NCBI GenBank assembly: GCA_030040455.1
Contig: JASHTR010000204.1
Coordinates: forward strand, 1 to 11,469
Length of the DNA stretch: 11,469 bases
From: Terriglobia bacterium
GTDB lineage: Bacteria; Acidobacteriota; Terriglobia; UBA7540
Reading direction: 5' to 3'
The notes below the pieces were generated by a model, which ran no database searches, had not been told where the DNA came from, and worked only from the letters and a program-made list of their open reading frames with translations. Made by a program: the position numbers and the translations under genes. Below, piece after piece: positions 1-7,331 of this stretch; the stretch's first letter is position 1, and every line of letters starts with the position of its first letter.

Positions 1-1
1 A

Positions 2-994
2 GCGTTCAGCAGACGATTCAGGATGAAGAATGGTCTCACTTATACGCATCCCGGTCAGGGTAACCCGGATATCGTTGGTTACGCGGGGGCGGTTGACCCG
101 CAGGTCAGCGTGGTTAGCGCCTGGGATAAGGAAGGACGTCTCTTAGGTTGTGTGGTCAATTTCACGTGCCACAACACGACCAATCCCGGTAACGGCCGAG
201 AGGCCTCCGCTAATTGGGTCTATTACATGGAAAGAGTAATTCGAGGAGGGATGGGAAGGGAAGTGCCGGTAGTGTTTTTGCAAGGAGCGGCCGGCAATGT
301 GACCCAAGTGGATAACCTGAGTCCTTATGCCTTCCCGCAGCACACTCCATGGGCCGAATTCGTTGGCGGGCGAGTGGGCGCTGAGGCGGTGAAAGTTCTC
401 TTGACCATGGTGCCTGGGAGTTTGACTCCGCTGAATGCCGCCTCGAATGTCCTCCATATCCGACGGCGTGTCCCTAGTGCTGAGCACGTGCGGGAGGCCT
501 ACGAATTGTCTAAACAGGACCCTGAGGCGGTGGGTCGAACGAAGTGGATTTTCGCTAAGGAAACCGTCTTGCTGGATTACCTCGCGAAGAAGAATCCAAC
601 CGTGGCGGTCGAAGTGCAAGCCATTCAAATAGGGCCTGCGGTTTTTGTATCAAACCCTGCTGAACTGTTTTGCCAGGCGGGGTTGAAGATAAAGGCGAAA
701 AGCCACTTCCCGCATACTTGCGTCGTCTCCTACGCTAATGGCGCGGCCGGTTATGTTCCCACCGAGGAAGCCTTTGGGCCGCATGGAGGGGGCTACGAAA
801 CACGGCTGACCAGTTACAGCAACCTGGAAGTAACAGCCAGCACGCAAATCGTGGAGGGGGGGCTTGATCTCGTCTCCAGGATGCACGCAGGAGCGATTCC
901 AACGCCTCGAAGAGCTGCGCCCTTTAATCCTGAACCTGCGGGTATCGGGAGTCATCCATGGTCCTATGGGGACGTGCCGCCGGAGATTGACTGA
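2..994 (+). CDS. Neutral/alkaline ceramidase-like hydrolase, 5' partial
   Basis: The reading frame is open to the left edge: the residues before the first visible ATG at base 23 (AFSRRFRMKNG) continue a typical ceramidase-family block, so the true start lies upstream of the window. Family members are zinc amidohydrolases that cleave the N-acyl bond of ceramide-like lipids; bacterial relatives are often of untested substrate. Counting from the ATG at 23, visible blocks are NFTCH with a probable zinc-ligand His50, the GAAGNVTQ loop (residues 89-96) matching the GN(L/V)S nucleophile loop, the SNPAELF segment near 210-216, and YVPTEEAF followed by GGYETR with Glu259 as probable zinc ligand. The C-terminus (PWSYGDVPPEID) looks complete and typical of short bacterial members that lack the C-terminal immunoglobulin-like domain. 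Oddity: the expected nucleophile Ser is Thr94. Any signal peptide would lie outside the window. Family call is firm; ceramide as substrate is not. Confidence 0.85.
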   Translation, partial: AFSRRFRMKNGLTYTHPGQGNPDIVGYAGAVDPQVSVVSAWDKEGRLLGCVVNFTCHNTTNPGNGREASANWVYYMERVIRGGMGREVPVVFLQGAAGNVTQVDNLSPYAFPQHTPWAEFVGGRVGAEAVKVLLTMVPGSLTPLNAASNVLHIRRRVPSAEHVREAYELSKQDPEAVGRTKWIFAKETVLLDYLAKKNPTVAVEVQAIQIGPAVFVSNPAELFCQAGLKIKAKSHFPHTCVVSYANGAAGYVPTEEAFGPHGGGYETRLTSYSNLEVTASTQIVEGGLDLVSRMHAGAIPTPRRAAPFNPEPAGIGSHPWSYGDVPPEID

Positions 995-1120
995 CAGTTG
1001 GCATTTCCATCCGGGACACCCGTGGTGGCAAGGGAAAGCACGGACTGTGAAATCGAGGTGACAATTTCGGCGACTACGCAGCGGTTGCACCTCAAATCGC
1101 AAGGTTAGATGCTCCATCTA

Positions 1121-1151
1121 CGTTGCTACGCTATGAAGCGACGAGGGTTTT
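1121..1151 (+). other. Short hairpin followed by TTTT upstream of the GH20-like gene
   Basis: CGTTGC (1121-1126) pairs with GCGACG (1138-1143), giving 6 bp with one G-T pair and an 11-base loop, then AGGG and TTTT (1148-1151). It lies between the ceramidase-like gene and the next start. It could be a weak transcription terminator or leader hairpin, but the stem is short and the T-run is offset. The rest of this 179-base gap shows nothing else recognisable. Confidence 0.2.
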
Positions 1152-1158
1152 AATGACC

Positions 1159-1165
1159 GGGAGGT
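1159..1165 (+). promoter_or_regulatory. Strong Shine-Dalgarno site fixing the start of the GH20-like gene
   Basis: GGGAGGT lies 8 bases before the ATG at 1174 and closely matches the anti-Shine-Dalgarno sequence. It favours 1174 over the second in-frame ATG at 1183, although both would leave the twin-arginine motif intact. Confidence 0.7.
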
Positions 1166-1173
1166 AATCTGAC

Positions 1174-3465
1174 ATGGGTAGAATGAGTCGACGCGCGTGG
1201 CTATTTGGAAATGCCATGGGGCTTGGGGGATTGTCTGCGGCGTTGGGAGGGAAATTTCAGACGTCTTCAAATGGAGGACCTTCCTCAGCGTCTTCGGGCG
1301 AGCCACCTGTATTTCCTTGGCCCCAATCAATTGAATTCGGGCCGCGTACTGTGCCTCTCTTTCACGCTGGCGAGCTCCGGGCTTCTGTCAATGTCGCGCA
1401 ATCCACGGGTGGCAGCGGGCAGAGAGCAGGAGAAATGATTGCGGCTGAACTAAAACGGAGGACGGGCCACGAATTATCGATATCCCGGTCCGCGCGTGCT
1501 GGCAGTTTTCAGATTCGAATCGCACCGTTCGATCCTTCCGCGTCAGGAGAGGAAACGGAAGCAGAAGGAGGCTACCGGCTGCGGGTGACGCCGCAAGCAG
1601 CAGTGCTGGAAGGGAAGGGCGTGGGTCTTGCTTATGCCGCCGCAAGCTTCAATCAGCTTCTCCAAGGATGGAAGAATCCTTATCTGCGAGAGGTGGAGAT
1701 CCGGGACTGGCCGCGATTTCAATGGCGAGGTGTATTTACCGAAGTTGAAGGAGTTTCGTGGATGGACCTTCAGGACTGGAAGGATTTTATTGATCTTGCA
1801 GCCCGGTTAAAGCTCAACGCGATTAACGTCGGTCTATACGGCTGCTGGCAGGACCGCCCCGCCACGGGTCACAACGCAGAGTTCTTTCTCTTTCCCTCTC
1901 AGCGCTATCCTCAGTTTAAAACGCCTGTCAAATTAACTTACTATTCGTTCAAAGAAAAGCGGCGAATCGAGATAGACGAGCTTCCGCCCATTTATCGCCA
2001 GGATTTTTTTGGGCAAGTCGTTGCCTATGGTAAGGACAGAGGAATTGAGGTCAGTCCTTATTTCACTTCTCTCAGCCACAATACTCTGATCCCCAGGCTG
2101 ATGCCGGAGATTTCGATGAAGGACAGCCACTGCCGCCCCATTGGCTACGGCTTCTGTACGACGTGCCCAAAAACTTACGAAGTGTTATTCAACCTCTACG
2201 ACGAGATCATCGACCGTTACGCCCAGCCTTATGGCATCACGACCTTCCATGTGGGCATGGATGAGACTGAACACGCGTGTCAGTGTCCTGAGTGCCAGGT
2301 TGCCTGGAATGGGGTGAGCGATTTTTACGTCAACCATCTCGTCAAAATCGTCCGCCGGCTTAAAGAGAAAGGGATGACTCGCGTTCTCATGTGGCACGAC
2401 ATGCTTCACCGCTTGGGATTAATAAACAACGACCTGGAAGCTCGATTCAGGACTGCCGGCATCGACGATGTAATTACAGTATGCTGGTGGTACTATAGCG
2501 CACCACAGCCGGCAGACGTCCTGGACGCCCGTTCATTTGGAAAGGCCTTCTTTCGCCCTAAAACAAATATCAAATACTGGGCAAGCCCCTCGGCGGGGTG
2601 GGATACATCGCGACCCCTGGGTGCTAGTCTCCACACCATGAACAATGCTCTTTTTGGCCTGCTGCAAGAGGGGGGAAATCGAGGGGCGAGCGGAACCCTT
2701 TCCTATTCAGAAGTCGACCCTCTTTTCTCCCAGGGATATATCAACCTTGCCCAGTATTCGTGGAACCTGAAACCAAGCCTCTCTCAGATCCACGAGCGGT
2801 TCGGGCGATGGCTTTATGGCCAAGAGAGTGACCGCGGGATTGAAGCGCTGCGTCTCTATGAAGATGCCTATGCGATTTACAATGCGTTGATTGGCGCGTT
2901 CTATGACGTGCACGGTCTGTCCACCTTCGGACGTGCCGCCGCGTCGATAGGTCTCGTTGCCTCGCGCGAGAGCAGCTTCCGCCATGCGATACAGAATCTG
3001 GACAATGCGGCGCAGTCTCTCCGGACGATTCACGATGGAGTCGAAGACCCTGAAAAAGCTCGAACCGTTGCAACCTACCTCGTTGAAGTACGCCGCCTGC
3101 GGACATTCATCGGCGCAGCCTTCGCAGTGCTCAAATGTACCGCTGCCTATGACCAGTTCCGCGACAAGTTGGACAGTGGGTCCCTCGAGGAATTCGGGCA
3201 AGCGGAAGAACAACTCCGTTCCGGCATTCAAGAACATGCTGCGGCATTAAGCGCGCTGGAAGAAACACGGTATCCCGCCAGCGTGATAAGGATTATGGTC
3301 TATGAGACTCGGGCTCACGAGAATATGGAAAAATTTGATCGGCTCTTTTCGGAGCTATTAACGAGAGCCCGCAATGGAGCCACCCAGTACCTTCCTGAGG
3401 TGGCAGTTTCAGCAAATGATTTTGTGGGGGCTAATTTGGGAATGGTCCTGCCGGAGGAAACCTGA
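1174..3465 (+). CDS. Tat-exported GH20-like beta-N-acetylhexosaminidase
   Basis: A 763-residue protein starting with a twin-arginine leader (MSRRAWLFGNAMGL) and a short hydrophobic stretch to about residue 25, so export in folded form is expected. Residues 47-170 resemble the N-terminal GH20b alpha/beta domain. The TIM barrel follows, with the substrate-binding WRG at 185-187, GIEVSPYFTSLSHN at 290-303 in the place of the family's PE(I/F)D-PGH strand, and FHVGMDE at 358-364. Asp363-Glu364 is the expected catalytic pair for substrate-assisted cleavage of terminal GlcNAc/GalNAc. VLMWHDM (404-410) and AQYSW (526-530) fit later barrel strands. Residues 531-763 form a long, mostly helical tail. 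Cysteines 320, 328, 331, 369, 371 and 374 cluster around the active site and suggest a metal site. The family is well supported; the sugar specificity is unknown, and the divergent strand motifs leave room for a related non-canonical family. Confidence 0.8.
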   Translation: MGRMSRRAWLFGNAMGLGGLSAALGGKFQTSSNGGPSSASSGEPPVFPWPQSIEFGPRTVPLFHAGELRASVNVAQSTGGSGQRAGEMIAAELKRRTGHELSISRSARAGSFQIRIAPFDPSASGEETEAEGGYRLRVTPQAAVLEGKGVGLAYAAASFNQLLQGWKNPYLREVEIRDWPRFQWRGVFTEVEGVSWMDLQDWKDFIDLAARLKLNAINVGLYGCWQDRPATGHNAEFFLFPSQRYPQFKTPVKLTYYSFKEKRRIEIDELPPIYRQDFFGQVVAYGKDRGIEVSPYFTSLSHNTLIPRLMPEISMKDSHCRPIGYGFCTTCPKTYEVLFNLYDEIIDRYAQPYGITTFHVGMDETEHACQCPECQVAWNGVSDFYVNHLVKIVRRLKEKGMTRVLMWHDMLHRLGLINNDLEARFRTAGIDDVITVCWWYYSAPQPADVLDARSFGKAFFRPKTNIKYWASPSAGWDTSRPLGASLHTMNNALFGLLQEGGNRGASGTLSYSEVDPLFSQGYINLAQYSWNLKPSLSQIHERFGRWLYGQESDRGIEALRLYEDAYAIYNALIGAFYDVHGLSTFGRAAASIGLVASRESSFRHAIQNLDNAAQSLRTIHDGVEDPEKARTVATYLVEVRRLRTFIGAAFAVLKCTAAYDQFRDKLDSGSLEEFGQAEEQLRSGIQEHAAALSALEETRYPASVIRIMVYETRAHENMEKFDRLFSELLTRARNGATQYLPEVAVSANDFVGANLGMVLPEET

Positions 3466-3488
3466 AAGGCAGGGAATGCTGAACAGTG

Positions 3489-3527
3489 AAGAGGAAAGAG
3501 CTGCTGCCTTCGCATCGTCCTCTTTTT
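3489..3527 (+). terminator. Possible weak intrinsic terminator after the GH20-like gene
   Basis: AAGAGGA (3489-3495) pairs with TCCTCTT (3518-3524) over a 22-base loop, and the 3' arm runs into more T residues (to 3527). The 7-bp stem is AT/GC mixed and the loop is large, so termination would be partial at best. It sits 24 bases after the GH20-like stop codon. Confidence 0.3.
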
Positions 3528-3589
3528 CTACTTGGCAGGTTGCTCTCCCGCTTCCACGGGCCATTACTCGATACGAATCAAGCGATATT

Positions 3590-3620
3590 GCCTCGCCAAT
3601 GCTGATCGTTCACGCGAGGC
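3590..3620 (+). promoter_or_regulatory. Leader hairpin covering the likely ribosome-binding region
   Basis: GCCTCGC (3590-3596) is a perfect 7-bp inverted repeat of GCGAGGC (3614-3620), with a 17-base spacer. The 3' arm contains GAGG (3616-3619), and the adjoining GGCGGG (3618-3623) is the only purine-rich Shine-Dalgarno-like segment before the GTG at 3633. Folding would hide part of the ribosome-binding site, so translation may be reduced or conditional. The pairing is visible; the regulatory role is inference. Confidence 0.35.
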
Positions 3621-3632
3621 GGGTGTAATTCC

Positions 3633-4610
3633 GTGACACACCGAATAACAACGAACAGGCTCCCCTTGAAGGTGCGTCGTCGCCAATTCCTGCAGGCAAC
3701 GGCAGGAGCGGCTGCAAGTTGGGGAGTTTCATCCTCCGTCCTCGGTCAAGTTTGTCCGCCGAAAGCAGGTACGGTGCGCGACAGGTTATGGGTATTCTGT
3801 AATCCTCGTAATGCTGACTACAATATGGTGCGCAAACGGTCCGTGATGTCGCCGCTCGAGAGCGCGGTCTATCTCGGGGTGCCAAATATACTCATGGTCA
3901 ATCAATATCCCGGGGAGCAAGAAAAGTATCCTTGTGGTCAAGAGGGATGGTTTCAGCCGTTCGAGCCGCCGCTTGAACAGTATGCCTTCCCCCTCAAGGT
4001 GCTGAAGCGAGTGGCGTGGTCCATTGTAGGCGCTGGTGGCATTACCAAAGAGTCAGAGAGAAAGCAAGTGTTGGAAATGGCTCTTCACACTCCGAATTTT
4101 GTCGGCGTGTATATGGACGATTTCTTTCGGAACAAGCCGGATATAAAGGTGGCGAGCCTGACCCTCGATGAACTTCGAGATCTTCAACGGCAGCTCAAAG
4201 GATCCACCAAAAAATTGGACCTGTATGTCACACTTTATACGAACCAGTTGGACAGCCCAATCGCTGATTACCTGAGCCTGATCGATGTGGTCACGCTTTG
4301 GACGTGGCATAGCGCCGATTTGGCAGACCTCGAAGGAAACTTAACTCAGCTCGAAAAATTAGCTCCGAAATCCCGCAAACTTTTAGGCTGCTATACAGCG
4401 GCGTATAACGGAAAGCGAACCCCGACGTGGACGGGCATGCCAGTGCGCGCCATGCAACGCCAATGTGAACTAGCCCTGCGGTTTCTCACCGACGGCCGAA
4501 TCGAAGGGATCATCATCTACGGCTGTACCACCATGGACCTGGGATGGGAATCTGTGGATTGGACACGCGCATGGATTCAACAGGTCGGCGATAGGTCGGT
4601 GGCGGGTTAA
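3633..4610 (+). CDS. Tat-exported protein of unknown function, probable TIM barrel
   Basis: A 325-residue protein whose first 40 residues contain a clear twin-arginine leader (RRRQFLQATAGAAASWG) ending near VLGQ. The longest start is a GTG at 3633; in-frame TTG 3666 or GTG 3672 would give a more usual short n-region directly before RRR, so the start is uncertain. After the leader, the protein alternates beta strands and helices: RVAWSIVGAGG, FVGVYMDDFF (156-165), LDLYVTLYTNQLD, DVVTLWTWHSADL, RKLLGCYTAAYNG and IEGIIIYGCTTMDLG. This is the rhythm of a (beta/alpha)8 barrel with aromatic and acidic residues at strand ends, as in glycoside-hydrolase-like folds. Asp162-Asp163 at the end of a strand is the best catalytic-site candidate. 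I recognise no named family. It lies between two exported glycosidase-like genes, so a role in saccharide binding or cleavage is plausible but unproven. Confidence 0.7.
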   Translation: MTHRITTNRLPLKVRRRQFLQATAGAAASWGVSSSVLGQVCPPKAGTVRDRLWVFCNPRNADYNMVRKRSVMSPLESAVYLGVPNILMVNQYPGEQEKYPCGQEGWFQPFEPPLEQYAFPLKVLKRVAWSIVGAGGITKESERKQVLEMALHTPNFVGVYMDDFFRNKPDIKVASLTLDELRDLQRQLKGSTKKLDLYVTLYTNQLDSPIADYLSLIDVVTLWTWHSADLADLEGNLTQLEKLAPKSRKLLGCYTAAYNGKRTPTWTGMPVRAMQRQCELALRFLTDGRIEGIIIYGCTTMDLGWESVDWTRAWIQQVGDRSVAG

Positions 4611-4706
4611 AAAGCAGGAATGAATGGTTCTCGGCATATGGGTAAAGTGAAACGCGCTGTACAGGATTTTGACCCATCCAATCCGCAATCTGATTGAAAC
4701 ATTGGC

Positions 4707-4713
4707 GGGGAGG
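4707..4713 (+). promoter_or_regulatory. Shine-Dalgarno site for the six-hairpin glycosidase
   Basis: GGGGAGG at 4707-4713 lies 8 bases before the ATG at 4722, with a second GGAG at 4716-4719 too close for best use. It supports 4722 as the start, which also places a good signal peptide at the N-terminus. In the same 111-base gap, ATGGGT (4638-4643) and ACCCAT (4672-4677) can form a 6-bp hairpin without a T-run. Confidence 0.6.
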
Positions 4714-4721
4714 CTGGAGCG

Positions 4722-7169
4722 ATGAGAACGGCAAATCGATGGGCGGTAATTTTGGCAGGGTTCCTTTGTTTAGTTTGTGGGGTTGAATCGCTGTGGGGGC
4801 AGATTACCGGAGGGATGTTGAATCCGGCCATGGACACTCCCGGTGAGCCGTTCTCCTACTTCCGCCACCCCACAAATGTCCTCGGGGTTCTCTACGATCC
4901 TGTCGCTTCGGAGGTGACGCCAGAGGGTTACATTTACACTGGCTTCGGAGAGCTAATGTTCTTTGTAGGCAATCCGCCGGAACCCGTGAATCAGCGGATC
5001 AAAACCCTCGATCAGGGCTATCTCCCCATCGTGCAATACAATTTCGAACAAAATGGAGTGCGATACAGCTTCTCAATGTTTGCGGCTGATCTGGGCGGTC
5101 GATTGCACGGCTTGCCGGTAAACTTCATTCGGGTCGGGCTTCAAAATGACGATGGCCATCAACGCACGGCATTTTTGAGTTCCGCCTTTCGCTTCCTCCC
5201 TCCGAACACCAAGCTGCACAGCCCGCCGGATTACCGCTTCCATCAACGGTTTGACCTGATTCCGAAGCGATACACGGAGGGACAAACGGTATTTAATCCT
5301 GGCTGGCGATACTCCTTTGAGCGCCACGCCTTGGTCCGCGATGGCCGCATGCTTTACCTGTTTCCATCGAGTCCGCCACCCGATGAGCGCACGATGACGC
5401 AGCGAGACAGCGGATTCCGCGTGCACCGCTATCTTTCGGGCCAGGTTGAAGGCGAACTGAATCCTGAACTCAGCCTCGAGCCAGAAACTCCTATGGGAAT
5501 GGTGATGTATCGCATCCAACTCCAGCCTGGGCAAAGTGAGTCTCTTACCTTCAGGATGCCCATCGCCCCCATTCCCGAGTTTTCACCTGAGTCGGGTCGG
5601 CTCCAGCGCTCAGACTACGATCAAGAGTTCCAGAAGACGGTGTCATTCTGGACCAATCTTGTCGGGAATTCATCACCCCTACGTTTCCCGGAGCAGAAGG
5701 TACAGAATGTGTTGCTGGCCAACACAATTTATTCCTTGCTGGCAATCGACAAGGTGGGTGAGAACTATATTCCTAACGTCAACAAATTTCAGTATCACAC
5801 ATACTTCCCTACCGATACCTCTTTGATGAACGTCGCCCTGGATGACATGGGGCAGGAAAGCATCGCCGCCAAGGCTCTCTCATATGCCTTAAAGATACAA
5901 TCTCCTGCCGGATCATTTGTGCTTGAACACGACTTGTGGGAATCATTTGGCCATGTGCTTTGGGCCTGGGGCCGCCACTACCGATTGACACAGGATAAAC
6001 CATTTCTCCAACAGGTTTACCCCTCCGTCGTCGAAGCTATGGATTGGGAGATGAATGTAACCCATGCGGATTCTTTGGGTTTGATCCCGCCCGCAACGAT
6101 CGATGACGATGCCCAACTCGCGGACTGCCACCAGACAGGCCAGGACATGTGGACTCTCGATGGGATAAGGAACGCGATTCGTATGGCACAAGCGATGGGA
6201 AGATCCGAAGATGCCGCCCGTTTCGAGACCGAATACCAGCGTTTCTGGAATGCCTTTGAGAAACAACTCGCGGCACAGACGGCAAAGACGGGAGGCTACA
6301 TCCCCCCCTGTTTGGATCACACATTGAAGGGCAACGATTGGGACAACCTGCACACGCTCTACCCGGAGCCGCTCTTTGATCCCTTCGACCCTCGAGTGAC
6401 GGCCACGATTCAGAAATCCAGAGCAACTTACCAGGAAGGAATCCTGCCTTATATATGGCCCCGCGCTATTGGCGAAAAAAACGGAACTTACATCTTCAGC
6501 GCCGCGAAGCAATTGCATTATTGGCACACTCCCGACAACTCCGAAAATCAGTTAGTGAGGGATGATCCGAAAGATCAGGAGTTAACCGTGGAGGACCTCT
6601 ATGCCTTGCTGTTACACACATCCTCAACTCAAGCGACGCAAGAATTTGGGGCTTACCCCTGGAGCACGCGGGACTTTATGGATTGGAATCTTATGCCTGA
6701 CGGCTCGACATCGGCAACGATCATCGAATTGATGCACAACATGCTGGTTCGAGAGTATAAAGATGAGTTGCACCTCTTCTCTGCCGTCTCCCCGGCATGG
6801 CTACAACCGGGTAAAAGCATCGTGATTAGAAACGAGCCTACAGTGTTTGGGCCCGTCAGTGCTGTTCTCAAAGTCACTCCGGGGGGCTGGACGTTGAACC
6901 TCTCGAATCATTTTTGGAAAGCGCCAGCGCGAGTGATTATCCCAGTGCCCTGGTTTTATGCGGTGGATCACGTGGAGGCGGATGGGCAGCCCGTCGGTGT
7001 CCGGAACGGTGAACTCGTGCTCTCATCCGAGACACGGGAAGTTCATGTGAATGGAAGGATCAGTCCAAGGACAGCAGCGATGAGTTTCGAGCGAACGGTT
7101 GAAGATTACAAGCGCGAATATAGGAGACGATACGAACAATTTCTGCAGACTGGCTTAGTGGAGCAATAG
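4722..7169 (+). CDS. Secreted six-hairpin (alpha/alpha barrel) glycosidase-like protein
   Basis: An 815-residue protein with a Sec-type signal peptide (charged n-region MRTANR, hydrophobic core WAVILAGFLCLVCG, cleavage near residues 25-27). It has no proper lipobox, so it is probably periplasmic or released. Residues about 30-290 are beta-rich (N-terminal sandwich). From about 310 to 690 the sequence is helical with paired-helix repeats typical of the six-hairpin glycosidase superfamily: FPTDTSLMNVALDDMGQE, the stretch around HDLWESFGHVLWAWGRHY, and residues 461-481 (DDD, then D468, D475-M-W, D480-G). About 690-785 is a C-terminal beta sandwich beginning LHLFSAVSPAWLQPG, a layout shared with GH78/GH65-like enzymes. 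Acidic residues Asp461-463, Asp475 and Asp480 are candidates for catalysis or substrate contact. The substrate cannot be read from the sequence; a gluco- or rhamno-type exo-activity would suit the fold. The fold call is solid, the exact GH family is not assigned. Confidence 0.75.
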   Translation: MRTANRWAVILAGFLCLVCGVESLWGQITGGMLNPAMDTPGEPFSYFRHPTNVLGVLYDPVASEVTPEGYIYTGFGELMFFVGNPPEPVNQRIKTLDQGYLPIVQYNFEQNGVRYSFSMFAADLGGRLHGLPVNFIRVGLQNDDGHQRTAFLSSAFRFLPPNTKLHSPPDYRFHQRFDLIPKRYTEGQTVFNPGWRYSFERHALVRDGRMLYLFPSSPPPDERTMTQRDSGFRVHRYLSGQVEGELNPELSLEPETPMGMVMYRIQLQPGQSESLTFRMPIAPIPEFSPESGRLQRSDYDQEFQKTVSFWTNLVGNSSPLRFPEQKVQNVLLANTIYSLLAIDKVGENYIPNVNKFQYHTYFPTDTSLMNVALDDMGQESIAAKALSYALKIQSPAGSFVLEHDLWESFGHVLWAWGRHYRLTQDKPFLQQVYPSVVEAMDWEMNVTHADSLGLIPPATIDDDAQLADCHQTGQDMWTLDGIRNAIRMAQAMGRSEDAARFETEYQRFWNAFEKQLAAQTAKTGGYIPPCLDHTLKGNDWDNLHTLYPEPLFDPFDPRVTATIQKSRATYQEGILPYIWPRAIGEKNGTYIFSAAKQLHYWHTPDNSENQLVRDDPKDQELTVEDLYALLLHTSSTQATQEFGAYPWSTRDFMDWNLMPDGSTSATIIELMHNMLVREYKDELHLFSAVSPAWLQPGKSIVIRNEPTVFGPVSAVLKVTPGGWTLNLSNHFWKAPARVIIPVPWFYAVDHVEADGQPVGVRNGELVLSSETREVHVNGRISPRTAAMSFERTVEDYKREYRRRYEQFLQTGLVEQ

Positions 7170-7317
7170 AATAGAGTGGATTGACTCCCGTGCTTTTCAC
7201 TCGAGCGCATAGACCGTTCTTTGGACGTTGGCCAGACAGATTGCGCTGTTCTAACCACCCAAGTGGCTTGTTCCATATACCGACACCGATAAGCTCGGTC
7301 CAAGGCAGGCGGAGAGC

Positions 7318-7323
7318 GGAGGA
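7318..7323 (+). promoter_or_regulatory. Shine-Dalgarno site favouring the upstream start of the SIS-like gene
   Basis: GGAGGA at 7318-7323 lies 8 bases before a TTG (7332) and 11 before an ATG (7335) in the same frame. The alternative ATG at 7485, directly before the hydrophobic segment, has no comparable site. This therefore decides between a start with a 51-residue extension and a minimal signal-peptide start. Otherwise the 162-base gap after the six-hairpin gene shows no convincing terminator or promoter. Confidence 0.5.
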
Positions 7324-7331
7324 ATAAAAAA

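Noticed and set aside
995..1173. Continuation of the ceramidase-like gene by frameshift past its stop
   Set aside because: The C-terminus before the stop is typical for short bacterial members, and the other frames of the gap are interrupted and resemble nothing.
2707..3237. Minus-strand open frame (176 codons) opposite the GH20-like gene
   Set aside because: Antisense to the helical tail of a confident gene, with low-complexity, unrecognisable translation.
3374..3628. Plus-strand open frame overlapping the end of the GH20-like gene and the following gap
   Set aside because: Different frame from the gene, starts inside it, and its product resembles nothing; the overlap is likely chance.
4764..4784. 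Lipoprotein signal in the six-hairpin protein (Cys16, Cys19)
   Set aside because: The residues before the cysteines do not form a proper lipobox, and the hydrophobic core continues past them to a likely signal-peptidase I site.
5943..6527. Long minus-strand open frame (194 codons) opposite the six-hairpin gene
   Set aside because: It is fully antisense to a well-supported gene, has no family resemblance and has no convincing ribosome-binding site; treated as a shadow frame.
7182..7210. TTGACT as a -35 box after the six-hairpin gene
   Set aside because: No acceptable -10 hexamer lies 16-18 bases downstream.
7106..7303. Minus-strand open frame spanning the gap after the six-hairpin gene
   Set aside because: No recognisable product or ribosome-binding site; composition is typical of a chance frame.
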